Assembly: GCA_023818695.1 (NCBI GenBank) | Contig: JAMWCF010000001.1 | Span: 434,001 to 498,000, forward strand | Length of the DNA: 64,000 nucleotides | Direction of reading: 5' to 3' | Origin: Candidatus Omnitrophota bacterium | Lineage (GTDB): Bacteria; Omnitrophota; Koll11; 1-14-0-20-64-10 | In this document: in pieces, positions 1 through 9,300 of the stretch | Position numbering within the stretch: position 1 is the first letter of the stretch | How the letters are laid out: every line of letters starts with the position of its first letter | Position numbers and translations under genes: made by a program | The notes under the pieces: generated by a model | Database searches by the model: none | Seen by the model: the letters and a program-made list of their open reading frames with translations, nothing else | What the model was told of the DNA's origin: nothing

Positions 1-46
1 GATTTGGAGGCGGACGGAAGGATTGAAACGGTTGAGATTCGCTGAA

Positions 47-766
47 CTACCGCAGTTTGACAAACGCGTCTGAAAAGCGGGGATCTTCCACTAGACGCTT
101 TTTTTCCAGAACAGCTTCGTCTCGGCTGACAAATTGCCCAACGCAAACCACATAGCGCGGTTTGCCATTCCGTCGTTTAGTTTCCACGACAAAAGCGGGA
201 TAGCCGATCTCCTGAAGGTAGGCCAGTACTTGATCCGCCATGGGGCGGACATCGTAAACCACCACCTGAACGGTGTAAGGAGAAGCTTCCTGAAAAAGGA
301 TCGGAGAGGCCTGCAAAAACTGAACCCCAGCAGGATAGCCAAGGATGACCCCGAGCACGAGAAATACGAAAACACCCCCGAAAAGCTTTTTCCACCTTCC
401 TGCTCCGGGATCATCGCTGTGCGAGGAAGCCCTTTCCGGCAACGGCGTCTCAATCATCTTCCGCTGTCGGATCATCGCCTCTTCCAGCCGTTCCCTTTCC
501 TGCCTCAAGACAATCAGCTCGCTTCGAAGCCGGTCCAGTTCACTCGCTAAAATTTCGGTACCCGTCCACTTGGAATCCGGCTTGCTGCCCTGCAAAAAGG
601 AGGTTGTCGTCCCCATCTGACGCCATGGGGTTTCCTTTCTCACGGCTCCTGCATCCTGTGCGACCATCCTGCTGGAAGAGGCTCCCCGACGGTAACCTCC
701 GTAAAGGCGCGCTTGGATTTCCGCCTCCGTCAACACTTTCATCCCGTGAGAGTCGCCCTGTTTCAT
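47..766 (-). CDS. Membrane-anchored SPOR-domain protein (first of two)
   Basis: Predicted bitopic inner-membrane protein of 239 residues with a periplasmic SPOR-type C-terminus; SPOR domains bind denuded septal peptidoglycan. A charged, coiled-coil-like stretch (about residues 72-108) precedes one hydrophobic helix (about 128-152, containing VFVFLVLGVILG). The last ~75 residues run from YTVQVVVYD to FVKLR and show the strand-helix-strand rhythm of SPOR domains. The start overlaps the stop of the upstream acetyltransferase gene as ATGA, which supports this start and translational coupling; Met9 is an alternative. A second SPOR protein lies at 5696-6271. The domain call rests on pattern alone; the cytoplasmic part is not recognised. 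Confidence 0.65.
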   Translation of the reverse strand: MKQGDSHGMKVLTEAEIQARLYGGYRRGASSSRMVAQDAGAVRKETPWRQMGTTTSFLQGSKPDSKWTGTEILASELDRLRSELIVLRQERERLEEAMIRQRKMIETPLPERASSHSDDPGAGRWKKLFGGVFVFLVLGVILGYPAGVQFLQASPILFQEASPYTVQVVVYDVRPMADQVLAYLQEIGYPAFVVETKRRNGKPRYVVCVGQFVSRDEAVLEKKRLVEDPRFSDAFVKLR

Positions 767-1227
767 TTCGATTGCAACCTCAAGCGGTAAAGAGACAAAG
801 TGACGTCACCGAACGTCCAGGATCCATTTTCCGAAAATCCAAGCAAACGGCACAGCCGGACAGCCTGCTCCATCCGGTTCGACGTCCGAATGACAACCTC
901 TTCAAACCCTTGACGGCGGCAAAACCCCAGGGACTCTTGAAGCAGCTTGAAGCCGATTCCCCTGCCCCGGTAATGGGGATCCACAAAGAGGCGTCGTAAA
1001 ATAGCAGTTTTCTCTCCATCCGCCTTAACACCACACGTCCCGATGATCTGATTCCCTTCTTCAGCGATAAAAAAAACGTTTGCCGGCCCTTGGTAGGTTT
1101 CGGTCAAACGCTCCAGGTCATTCGTGGCGTAAGCTGACTGATCCTCTGGAAACTCCTTCGCTAAGACCGAGGTCACCAGCCTCAACACCTGCTCCGAATC
1201 TTTCGGTTCACATATCCGTATCGTCAC
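763..1227 (-). CDS. GNAT family N-acetyltransferase
   Basis: A 154-residue single-domain GNAT enzyme that would move an acetyl group from acetyl-CoA to an unidentified amine. The acetyl-CoA binding motif A is visible at about residues 80-98 (RRLFVDPHYRGRGIG), followed by a helix and a C-terminal half with the expected LCRLLGFSE. The start is GTG and no strong Shine-Dalgarno sequence is seen. The 122 bases between it and rnc (1228-1349) contain no gene or clear terminator. The stop overlaps the start of the SPOR gene (ATGA). The substrate cannot be read from the sequence. Confidence 0.8.
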   Translation of the reverse strand: MTIRICEPKDSEQVLRLVTSVLAKEFPEDQSAYATNDLERLTETYQGPANVFFIAEEGNQIIGTCGVKADGEKTAILRRLFVDPHYRGRGIGFKLLQESLGFCRRQGFEEVVIRTSNRMEQAVRLCRLLGFSENGSWTFGDVTLSLYRLRLQSK

Positions 1228-1349
1228 GCTTCAACAACCAATATCACACCACATAAAATAATGATAATGCCGAACCCACATCACAAATGATTACCTTATG
1301 TTACAGAAGACGGCCGCATGCTGTCAACCAGGAAAAAATAGTCCGGGAA

Positions 1350-2042
1350 TCAGGGGATCGGGGCCAGCAAATGCTCCAAAGCCTGTTTGGCGGCCTCTTG
1401 ACTGGCCGCCTTTTTACTGGGGCCGGCCCCCTGGCCGTATGTCTTGCCTCTCCAACCCACAGCCACCCGGAAAATCCGCCGGTGTCCCGGGCCCGTTTCT
1501 TCGAGAACCTTGTATTCCGGCGTCGCTCTGAAATACCGGAGGGAATATTCCTGCAGAAGAGACTTGTAATCAACCGATGAATGACCCGATTCAACCGCTT
1601 CTATTTCGCCATGGAAAAGACGCTTGATCAGGCGGGATGCGGGCACAACTCCCCGGTCCAGAAAAATGGCCGCGATGACGGCTTCGAAAGCCGATCCGAT
1701 GATGGACGGCCTCTTGCCTTCCCCGCGAGCGACTTCGCCTGTCCCCATCAGGATCCATCGGTCTAATTGCAAAGCTGAAGCGATGTCAGCCAGCGTCGTC
1801 CGGCTGACAATCTGCGCTTTGATCTTGGCCAGATCCCCGACCTTCAGATTCGGATAGCGCCGATAGAGTTCCTCCGAAATAACCAAACCGATGACGGCAT
1901 CTCCAAGGAACTCCATTGTCTCGTTGTCGCTCAAAGAGGCGGACTGCCTGCCCCCTTGCACGTAAGACCGGTGGACAAGCGCCTGGTTCAAAAGCTGAAG
2001 ACGCCTGAAGCGAACCCCCAGGAGATGTTCAAGGTGATGCAA
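1350..2042 (-). CDS. rnc: Ribonuclease III
   Basis: RNase III cleaves double-stranded RNA in rRNA processing and mRNA turnover. The catalytic signature ETMEFLGDA is at residues 41-49, and a C-terminal double-stranded RNA-binding domain ends in SKKAASQEAAKQAL. Length fits the family. The start is doubtful. The first canonical codon is the TTG used here, but its AAGGAG lies directly against it with no spacer. The frame stays open upstream to the aroB stop, and that extension (ILFRTGIDRQRAKE) resembles normal RNase III N-termini. An ATC at 2082-2084 sits six bases after AGAGAGG. It follows aroB in a tight operon. Confidence 0.92.
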   Translation of the reverse strand: MHHLEHLLGVRFRRLQLLNQALVHRSYVQGGRQSASLSDNETMEFLGDAVIGLVISEELYRRYPNLKVGDLAKIKAQIVSRTTLADIASALQLDRWILMGTGEVARGEGKRPSIIGSAFEAVIAAIFLDRGVVPASRLIKRLFHGEIEAVESGHSSVDYKSLLQEYSLRYFRATPEYKVLEETGPGHRRIFRVAVGWRGKTYGQGAGPSKKAASQEAAKQALEHLLAPIP

Positions 2043-2087
2043 CTCCTTCGCTCTTTGGCGATCAATTCCAGTCCGGAAAAGGATGGA

Positions 2088-3200
2088 TCACCTCTCTAAA
2101 ACAGACCGGATGGATAACCGCACAATCCGGTCAGGCACGCCGGTTTGGACAATGGCCCGGCCGATCCCCGTGGGTAAAACCCAACGGTTCCGGCCGATCG
2201 ACCATTTTTTATCCTGCGCCATGGCTTTTAAAAGATCGGCTTCCTTGACGCCTCGGACGGTCTGCGGCAGACCCGCATGACGGAGGAGCCCCTGAATCTT
2301 CTCAAGCTCCGAATCACCTATTTTATTCAAACGCAGGGCTATATCGGCGGCGACCTTCATCCCAACCGAAACAGCTTCTCCATGCGTGTAGGCCGTGCCG
2401 TAGCGGGTCGCCGCTTCGAGGGCATGACCGAAAGTGTGCCCGAAGTTCAGCAACGTCCTGATGGAACGAGTCTCTTTCTCATCCTGTTCAACAGCCCATC
2501 TCTTCACAAGGATGGCCCGTGAGATGACCCACCCCAGCCGATTTGTGGAAGACCGCAAGGCGGAGAGGGGTGTCGCTTCCAAAAACCGAAAAAGAGCGGC
2601 ATCCCGGATGACCGCGCACTTGACCACTTCCGCCAAGCCGGATCGGAATTGCCTGTCAGGCAGGGTTTTTAAGAACTCGAGATCGATAAAAACTAATCGC
2701 GGCTGAACGAACAAACCCACAAGATTTTTCCCGTGAGGCAGGTCTATCCCCGTCTTGCCGCCGATAGATGAATCTACTTGGGCCAAGAGGGTCGTCGGAA
2801 CCTGTACAAAAGGAATTCCGCGCCTGTAAATCCCAGCCGCTACGCCGCCGAGGTCTCCAACAACGCCGCCACCGATAAGAACAAGGAAGAGCTTTCTACC
2901 GGGACCGTCCCAGCTGGCCAACCGCGACAAAACCGTCCCCAACATCGTAAAACTTTTGCTCCGTTCCGTGTCGGGAATGGTCATCGACTTGACCTCAAAA
3001 CCGGCGCGGCGAATCGATGCTGCCGCCTGGCGCGTCAATCCTGAAGCGCGCTGGATCGTCGGATTGGTGAGAATAACGGCGTGCGTCCCGAGCTGCAGCC
3101 GTTTTATCTCCTGCCCCAGGCGAGCCAGATGACCGGATCCCAGAAGAATATCGTAGCTGTTCACGCCCAAACGGATGGATATACGGGATGGAAATTTCAT
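2088..3200 (-). CDS. aroB: 3-dehydroquinate synthase
   Basis: Second step of the shikimate pathway: converts DAHP to 3-dehydroquinate using NAD and a divalent metal. The 370-residue length is typical. Visible family motifs are the nucleotide-binding GGGVVGDLGGVAAG (about 110-123), PTTLLAQVDSSIGGKTGID, and the metal-binding LNFGHTFGHALE. The ATG overlaps the stop of the M50 protease gene (ATGA). aroQ, the next enzyme of the pathway, is elsewhere in the window (23710-24171) in a different operon. The gene ends 3 to 45 bases before rnc, depending on the rnc start. Confidence 0.96.
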   Translation of the reverse strand: MKFPSRISIRLGVNSYDILLGSGHLARLGQEIKRLQLGTHAVILTNPTIQRASGLTRQAAASIRRAGFEVKSMTIPDTERSKSFTMLGTVLSRLASWDGPGRKLFLVLIGGGVVGDLGGVAAGIYRRGIPFVQVPTTLLAQVDSSIGGKTGIDLPHGKNLVGLFVQPRLVFIDLEFLKTLPDRQFRSGLAEVVKCAVIRDAALFRFLEATPLSALRSSTNRLGWVISRAILVKRWAVEQDEKETRSIRTLLNFGHTFGHALEAATRYGTAYTHGEAVSVGMKVAADIALRLNKIGDSELEKIQGLLRHAGLPQTVRGVKEADLLKAMAQDKKWSIGRNRWVLPTGIGRAIVQTGVPDRIVRLSIRSVLER

Positions 3201-3817
3201 TGCACCCCCAAAAACCGGGCCATGTGATAAACAACCGGCATCATGATCCTGTCAATGACGCCCAGATAAAGGAGCGCCATCACCAGCACGATCCCCCACT
3301 TTTCCAATAAAGCCAGCATTCGTGCCGCATGGGCCGGCAGCAATCCCCCCAAAACGCGGGAACCGTCCAGCGGGGGAATCGGCAGAAGGTTGAATGTCCC
3401 CAGCAGAAGATTCACCAGGATAAGATACCTCACCAGAGGAATTGCCAGCGGGGGCAGCCACTCCTGAAAAAACTTGAGCATGAACGCCGCCGCGGCGGCC
3501 AAACTGTAATTGGCCAGGGGACCCGCCGCCCCCACCCATAACATATCCCTTCTGGGGTGCCTGAAATAGAGGGCGTTGACCGGGACCGGTCTCGCCCATC
3601 CGAAAACAACGGGGGCTCTCAGCAGCATCAGAAACAGCGGCAGACCGACCGTTCCCACGGGATCGATGTGTTTGAATGGATTGAAAGTCAACCGGCCGGC
3701 TTTCCAGGCGGTCGGATCCCCCAAAAAGAGAGCCACCCACCCATGGCTCACCTCATGGACCATGACGGAAACCATGAAAAGAGGGAACAAAAGCAGGAAA
3801 CCGTAGAAGACGTCCAT
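3197..3817 (-). CDS. Site-2 protease family (M50) membrane metalloprotease
   Basis: Intramembrane zinc protease of the short rhomboid-unlike M50 type (206 residues), with several transmembrane helices. The zinc motif HEVSH is at residues 21-25, and the second conserved motif NLLPIPPLDG at 143-152 supplies the third ligand Asp151. I use the ATG at 3817 because it overlaps the nnrE stop as TAATG and begins directly with the first hydrophobic helix. A longer frame upstream has no family character. No PDZ domain is present, unlike RseP. The substrate is unknown. The stop overlaps aroB (ATGA). Confidence 0.88.
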   Translation of the reverse strand: MDVFYGFLLLFPLFMVSVMVHEVSHGWVALFLGDPTAWKAGRLTFNPFKHIDPVGTVGLPLFLMLLRAPVVFGWARPVPVNALYFRHPRRDMLWVGAAGPLANYSLAAAAAFMLKFFQEWLPPLAIPLVRYLILVNLLLGTFNLLPIPPLDGSRVLGGLLPAHAARMLALLEKWGIVLVMALLYLGVIDRIMMPVVYHMARFLGVQ

Positions 3818-4518
3818 TATGCTGCAAACCTCTGGATGACTTTCCTCGGAAGGGAGATGTCCGCGACGACGATCCGACCCGCATAGGAGGGCCCCCTGCC
3901 CCTCTTTAAACCGACCTTCGGGAATCCGCACGTGACGGTCACATCGGCTTTCACGGCCTCAGGGAACGGATCTCCCGTATCAGCGGAAAGCCCGGAAGGA
4001 ATGTCAACCGCGACAACCGGAAAAGACCGGCTGTTCAGCCATCGAATGATCGAAAGAATCGGCTCCCGCAGGGGACCGGTAAAACCCGTTCCTAAAAGGG
4101 CGTCCACCGCCAGCCGGATGGAATGGTCCCTTCGGCACCAGCGCCGCCACGCTTCGACCGAATCGGTCCGGTGAATCCTGATGCCGGATTTCCGAAGGAT
4201 ATTGAAATTGATTCTCGAAGCTCCCGACAACAGCCCGGGGTCCCCGGCGAAAACAACTTCCACGGGAATACCGCTGTTGTCCAGAGACCTGGCAGCGACA
4301 AAACCATCGCCGCCATTAGCCCCCCTACCGGAAAAAATGACGACATTTCCGGCGCCTTTTTTCCCGTCCTTCTTCAAAATCTTCTTCGCGATGTCCGCCA
4401 CAGCCCATCCGGCATGTTCCATCAAAATAAGATCGGGAACGCCAAACCGCTCTTGGGCCAAGCGATCCGCGGCGCGCATTCGCGCCGCCGTCAAGGGCTT
4501 CGAGAGGCTAGCGGACAA
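3817..4518 (-). CDS. nnrE: NAD(P)H-hydrate epimerase (YjeF N-terminal domain)
   Basis: Epimerises S and R forms of hydrated NAD(P)H as part of nicotinamide nucleotide repair. The Rossmann-like YjeF_N motifs are present: GRGANGGDGFVAAR (about 64-77), DALLGTGFTGP, and VAVDIPSGLSADTGDP. At 233 residues it carries only the epimerase; the ADP/ATP-dependent dehydratase domain often fused behind it (NnrD) is missing here and not seen elsewhere in the window. The gene overlaps the upstream tRNA-binding gene by 11 bases and the downstream protease gene by one base. Confidence 0.92.
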   Translation of the reverse strand: MSASLSKPLTAARMRAADRLAQERFGVPDLILMEHAGWAVADIAKKILKKDGKKGAGNVVIFSGRGANGGDGFVAARSLDNSGIPVEVVFAGDPGLLSGASRINFNILRKSGIRIHRTDSVEAWRRWCRRDHSIRLAVDALLGTGFTGPLREPILSIIRWLNSRSFPVVAVDIPSGLSADTGDPFPEAVKADVTVTCGFPKVGLKRGRGPSYAGRIVVADISLPRKVIQRFAA

Positions 4519-4828
4519 CGGATCCAGGCGGCATAACCCGCTCCGGAAGAACCAGGCTCAAATGCTCGCCATCCGAAGCCGCTAAAAGCATGCCGTGAGA
4601 CGTCACCCCACGGATGGTAGCCGGTTCCAGGTTATCAACCACAACGATCAGCTTCCCGACCAATTCGGAGGGAAGATAATGGCGGGCTATCCCCGCGACA
4701 ATCTCTTTCTGAACGCCTCCGGTATCAACTTTCAAAATGAGAAGTTTGTCAGCATCCGGATGAGCCCGAGCTTCGACAACTCGGGCGACCTTCAAAACGA
4801 TTTCACGGAATTGATCGATTGTCACCAC
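4508..4828 (-). CDS. Free-standing tRNA-binding domain protein (MetG C-terminal / CsaA type)
   Basis: A 106-residue OB-fold protein of the EMAP-II / Trbp111 type, normally a dimer that binds the outside corner of tRNA. The family pattern is clear: FREIVLKVARVVEARAHPDADKL, then GIARHYLPSELVGK, then NLEPATIRGVTSHGMLLAAS. It may be the detached C-terminal domain of methionyl-tRNA synthetase; metG itself is not in the window. The start is GTG, preceded by a good GGAAGGGG seven bases upstream. It overlaps the SH3 gene by 26 bases and nnrE by 11 bases. Confidence 0.87.
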   Translation of the reverse strand: MVTIDQFREIVLKVARVVEARAHPDADKLLILKVDTGGVQKEIVAGIARHYLPSELVGKLIVVVDNLEPATIRGVTSHGMLLAASDGEHLSLVLPERVMPPGSVVR

Positions 4829-5357
4829 CTAACACCCCTTCCTCTTTGGCAAAGTAGGTCACATACAACCGGTTCACCCAACCGATCCCTTTCCCTGCCG
4901 CTTCAATCTCGGCCCAATCGCGGACGAACCGCTTTACTCGGACACGTTGTCCTTCAGAGAGCGAACCGACGCCCGCATAGGCCATCCCGGGACCGGTTCG
5001 AATGCGCACGCGGGACCGCGCCAAAGCGCTGGAGCCATCCCCTTCCATCTGGAGATTTCCTTTGAGCACATATACAGAAATGGCCGGAGGGAGCCGGACG
5101 CCATACCAGTCTCCCCGCTTTTGAAGAACCTGCACACGGTTTCCTTTTGAAAGCTGGGAGATCACCTCGGCGGAAAGGGAGGGGGCGGACCGGATATTCA
5201 CGCGATCTCCGGTGATCAAGCCGACAAAAGGAGGCGGTGTTTCCTCCGAGATATCCGCAACGGCCGCTCCGGGCATCCCATTTTCGTTTTCGGGATACCC
5301 TTGCGCGCACATCAAGAGGCATATGACAGCGAAAGCGGCAGTCGCTTGGAAAAGCAC
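4803..5357 (-). CDS. Exported protein with two bacterial SH3 domains
   Basis: A 184-residue secreted or periplasmic protein. The GTG start is chosen because only it includes the hydrophobic signal peptide (residues 1-20, ending near MCAQG). Two SH3b repeats follow, around 48-105 (VNIRSAPSLSAEVISQL, VQVLQKRGDWYGVRL) and 112-168 (VRIRTGPGMAYAGVGSL, RVKRFVRDWAEI). Such domains commonly bind cell-wall peptides. No catalytic domain is attached, so it is probably a binding or adaptor protein. It begins eight bases after the small basic protein gene and overlaps the tRNA-binding gene. Confidence 0.8.
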   Translation of the reverse strand: MLFQATAAFAVICLLMCAQGYPENENGMPGAAVADISEETPPPFVGLITGDRVNIRSAPSLSAEVISQLSKGNRVQVLQKRGDWYGVRLPPAISVYVLKGNLQMEGDGSSALARSRVRIRTGPGMAYAGVGSLSEGQRVRVKRFVRDWAEIEAAGKGIGWVNRLYVTYFAKEEGVLGGDNRSIP

Positions 5358-5365
5358 CTGACTGG

Positions 5366-5674
5366 TTACTTTTTAGGAGCCGCCGCTCCTTTGGCGGGAG
5401 GCGCAGCCCCCGCCTTGGGGGTCACCGGAGCAGCTCCCTGCCCCGCAGCCGCTTCAGCGCCCGAAGTACCTGCGGCCGCTTCTTCCGCCTTGGCGGCTTT
5501 TTCCTTCTTGATTTTGATCTTGATGTTTTTAACCTTCGGAAGCCCCAGGACGGAACCGGAAGAGATATCCAGCACGCCTCGCTCCTGTAAAATTTTAATC
5601 CTCTCCAGGCGGGATAAAACAGAGCGGTGCCGCTTCATGGTATTAGATGATTTGTAGCTTGAATGAATCGACAT
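5366..5674 (-). CDS. PVC-type small basic protein with Ala/Pro-rich tail
   Basis: A 102-residue basic protein. Its first ~55 residues (MSIHSSYKSSNTMKRHRSVL, then ERIKILQERG, then VLGLPKVKNIKIKIKK) match my memory of the uncharacterised small basic protein family restricted to Chlamydiae, Verrucomicrobia, Planctomycetes and relatives. Its function is not known to me; the size and charge suggest an RNA- or ribosome-associated role (inference). The family is usually short, and here a ~45-residue Ala/Pro/Gly/Lys tail is added, ending in KGAAAPKK. A similar tail ends ribosomal protein L3 (59988-60740). It is the best lineage marker in the window. Confidence 0.75.
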   Translation of the reverse strand: MSIHSSYKSSNTMKRHRSVLSRLERIKILQERGVLDISSGSVLGLPKVKNIKIKIKKEKAAKAEEAAAGTSGAEAAAGQGAAPVTPKAGAAPPAKGAAAPKK

Positions 5675-5695
5675 TTTTCCCTCTTCTTTAGATCG

Positions 5696-6271
5696 TCAGC
5701 TTGAAGAAAGCCGCTTCACAAAACCGTCGTGATACGTCTTGCGCAGGGTGGCCAATTTATCCATCGCCTCCATTTTGGATCGATATCCCACCACCCGAAG
5801 TTCATAATACTTTCCCTGTTTTATAACGCGCGGATTAAATCCCTGCCGCCGCAGACGATCTGCCTCGGCTTGAGCGGAATGGACCCCCACATAAGAAGCC
5901 AGTTGAATCACATACGGTCCCTCCGGCACGGCCGCAGCAGAAACCGCGGCCTCGGATGTCTCTCTGGCGGACTGCTGTTTGTCCCGTTGAATGACTTGAA
6001 CAGCCTTTACCGGGTTTTCTTCCGGCCTGGAAAGGACCGCCTGCCCAACCGCTTCAACCCGTTCCATCCGATCCGCCGAACCACCCAGTTGTTTGCCCCG
6101 TTCAACACCGATACAAAAACCTGCCAGCAACACGAGAATTAAACTCAATACCGAAAAAATAACGTCCTCATAGGCAACCCGAAACCGAACAAATTGGTGG
6201 GGAAACAACGGCGGCACAATCCGCTTTCGCTTACCCTCTGGCTGGAAATTCTCAAACAGCTCCGATTGCAT
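5696..6271 (-). CDS. Membrane-anchored SPOR-domain protein (second of two)
   Basis: A 191-residue bitopic protein: a short basic cytoplasmic N-terminus, one transmembrane helix at about 36-56 (VIFSVLSLILVLLAGFCIGV), a ~60-residue linker, and a C-terminal SPOR domain at about 116-190 (GPYVIQLASYVGVHSAQAEA ... YELRVVGYRSKMEAMDKLA). It would bind septal peptidoglycan from the periplasmic side. It is the first gene after the promoter at 6280-6288. The ATG lies only eight bases after the -10 box with no Shine-Dalgarno sequence, so the mRNA may be leaderless. The linked genes downstream are the small basic protein and the SH3 protein. Confidence 0.8.
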   Translation of the reverse strand: MQSELFENFQPEGKRKRIVPPLFPHQFVRFRVAYEDVIFSVLSLILVLLAGFCIGVERGKQLGGSADRMERVEAVGQAVLSRPEENPVKAVQVIQRDKQQSARETSEAAVSAAAVPEGPYVIQLASYVGVHSAQAEADRLRRQGFNPRVIKQGKYYELRVVGYRSKMEAMDKLATLRKTYHDGFVKRLSSS

Positions 6272-6279
6272 GAAACTTT

Positions 6280-6288
6280 ATTATAACA
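6280..6288 (-). promoter_or_regulatory. Extended -10 promoter of the SPOR gene
   Basis: Reading the minus strand, TGTTATAAT lies in the 75-base gap between the helicase gene stop and the SPOR gene start. This is a perfect TATAAT at 6280-6285 with an upstream TG, the extended -10 form. No good -35 is seen (TTTTTT at the 17-base position). Only eight bases separate it from the ATG at 6271, so transcription should begin at or just before the start codon. Confidence 0.6.
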
Positions 6289-6346
6289 AAGAAAAACCGA
6301 TCAAAAAAGAGTTGTTTTTAACCATAATACATTTATTTGCAAAAAG

Positions 6347-9300
6347 TTATGCTTCGCTTGCAGGACAGAGGCGCCGAAAGTCGCATCGCCGGCATTTGAA
6401 AAAGGAGGGGGTGGGGGAAAAATCGCTTTGCCGGATCTCCTCGATAAGATCCTCGATTTTCTGATAGGTCTTCTCAAGGGAAGCGGGATCGATCTCAAAT
6501 GAGAGCTTTTCATTCACCTGAAGGAAATAAAAACCGATCTTCTTGGGGTCCATGTTGAAATTTTTCTTCACGGCCAGAGCATAAAGACGTAATTGGAGCT
6601 GCTCGTCTTCGCTGGCGTCATCTTTCGGCTTCCCCGTCTTGTAATCCACTATTTCAACCCCCCCCTCAGGCAACGGGTCAACCCTGTCGATGACGCCTTT
6701 GAGAAAGAAATCGCCGAAGGGAAGCAAGAACGGTTTTTCCAATAAAAGCGGCATGCCGAAGTTCCCTTCATGCTTCCTGTAAAAAGCCGAGAGCATTTCA
6801 TCTCCCCTGCGCCGGTATTCTTCATCCTGTCCGGCCTCCCCATACCGACCTGGAACATGACACCGGTGAAAGGTATCCAGAAGATCGGCAAGCGAAGGGG
6901 TTTCCCCTGTGACGACCCGCCTGAAAAAAGCCTCCAAACAGGCATGCAGATCGACGCCGAAGGACATCTGCGGGGTCGGCTTCACGGGAATCTGGTAGAG
7001 ATAGGCGAACTTGTACTTCAGAGGGCAGTACCGGAACGTTTCCAATTGGGTATAGCTGAATTTCGTCTGTGGCGCGACAGCCGCATGGATAAATCGGGTG
7101 TGCATCTGGCTCTGCTTTCCAAGCAGAAGAGACGCCGCTGTTTTCAGCTCTTCCATCAGTCTTTCAAAACCGGATTGATCATCTCTGTTGAGAGATCTGA
7201 TGCTCCGGATGATTTGAAGAATCCTCCGCTCCTCGTGAAGGGAGGCGACAGGAATCGTCGCCCCCTGCAGAAACGGATTCTGCATACCATCCTCCAGCGC
7301 GGAAACGGCCGAACGGAGATCTTCCACAGCAACCTGTTTTCCCAGCCCCTCTTCCTTTATTTCCTGAATAAAAACGGAAGGGCGCTGATAAGGCCTGTCC
7401 CTGGTCATCAGGAAAAGCTCTTTCCGGGCACGCGTACAGGCCACGTAACACAAGCGCCTTTCTTCTTGGAGATGGTAATCTCCCTGCGGAAGCCTTTCCT
7501 TCATGAGCTCGTCGGGAAAAGGGATCGGTTCCGGCCTGGTTCTGGTTGGAAAGCGGCCTTGAACATTGGACAGGAGAATGACCCAATCGAACTCCAAACC
7601 CTTGGCCTGATGGATGGACATCATCCGGACGGCGTCAAGACGCAACCCGGCATCTTCCTCATCTTCCTGCGGGAGATCTCCTCCCGCCTCCTGGTAGGCA
7701 TCCGCATACCAGAGAAATTCCTCAAGCGTCCTCTTTTGGGGATGGTTGTGCGCATAGCGGTGAACAAACCGGAGGAACCTCCCAAGGCAAACAAGGGAAT
7801 CCTGCCCTTCCTGGACCGGCAGGCAAAAAAGCATCCGCAGGGATCCTTCTTCCAGAACAGCCTGCACCAACTGGTCGATTCCGGTCCGAAACGCGCGGGT
7901 TCTGAAGGCATCCCACTCTCTCACAAATTCCCCCAGGGCGTGTTTTCCCTCTTTTGAAACGGCGCTCAAACCATCCGGTCTTTTGAGCAGATCAAAAAGG
8001 GCAACCTGACGCTCCCTGGCAGAGGCATTGAGTGCCAGTAGGTCGTCCACTGAAATCCCCCAAACCGGCAGATTCAAGACCCGGAAAAGCTCAATGGTGT
8101 CGCTTGGGTCATGGATCACCTTCAGGAAAGAAACAACGTCCTTGATCTCCGGATGGTCGAAAAGGGAGCTTCCCCCCTGCGTGATAAACGGGATACCGTT
8201 GCGTCTTAAGCTTTCAGCCGCATATTCACGGTGGGCATGGGCCCGATAGAAAACCGCCACGCGGCTGAAACTCCGCTCCGCCAGGGGCTGTCCCTCATAA
8301 ATCTCGCGGATTTTCTGGGCGACGGTTTCCGCCTCATGAAGGTCGTCGTGGCACACAAGGATCCTGACGGGAGAACCCTCGAGACCCTCCGTCCACAGAT
8401 TCTTTGCGGGGTCGTACCGGTCCGGTTCATTGCGTCGGATAAACCGGTTGGAAACCTCAAGAATGTTCTGGGTCGACCGGTAGTTTCTGAAGAGGCGGAT
8501 CGTGCGAACCTGGGGAAACATCTCCTTCATCAGCAAGAAACTGGCAAAAGAGGCGCCTCGGAACCGGTAAATGGCCTGATCGTCGTCACCGACCACGCAC
8601 AGATTCCCATCCGAACCCGCCAAAAGGCCCAGAAGACGGATTTGGGCTACGTTCGTATCCTGGAACTCATCAACAACGATGTAGCGGTAGCGTCGGCGCA
8701 TCCGTTCCAGCAAAGCGGGTTTCTCCCGGAGTGTCCTATAGGTTTCAAGCAGCAGATCGCCGAAATCAAAGCAGCCGGCGGCTTTCAGCTCCTCTTGATA
8801 GGTCCGGTAAACCCTCGCCACTTCCGCGGCTCTGGCGCGCTCCTGCGGATCGGTCAATCTCCGGGCGTAATCAGAAAATTCTTCAGGAGTGACAAGTTCA
8901 TCCTTGGCTCTGCTGATAAACCTCAAAAAACCATCGATGCAATCAGCCGGATAGGCGATATTCCAATAATGGGACAGCTTCAAGCGCGGCAGGAGGCGCC
9001 GGAAAAAGATCCAGGATTCCGGCCGGTCCAACAACTGGAAGCGGGCGGGACCGCCCGACTCCCCCCCCTCTTCCTGCAGAAACCGGTGGCAAAATCCATG
9101 GAAAGTGAGTATCTCCAAATCCCCATCCCGGCTTTCCAGAAGCTGTTCAGCGCGCCTCTTGAGCTCTTCGGCGGATTTCCTCGAAAAGGACAAGGCCAAA
9201 ACATTTTCTGGTCGCACATCCGGTTTGGATTCCAAGAGAAAGGCGATTCGGTGGGCAATTACACGCGTCTTGCCCGTACCGGCTCCAGCGATGATGAGCA

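Noticed and set aside
1228..1349. Possible promoter for the GNAT gene (TTGTGA near AT-rich bases).
   Set aside because: The spacing between TTGTGA and the nearest TATCAT is about 14 bases, and there is no agreement with the start codon distance; too weak to report as a feature.
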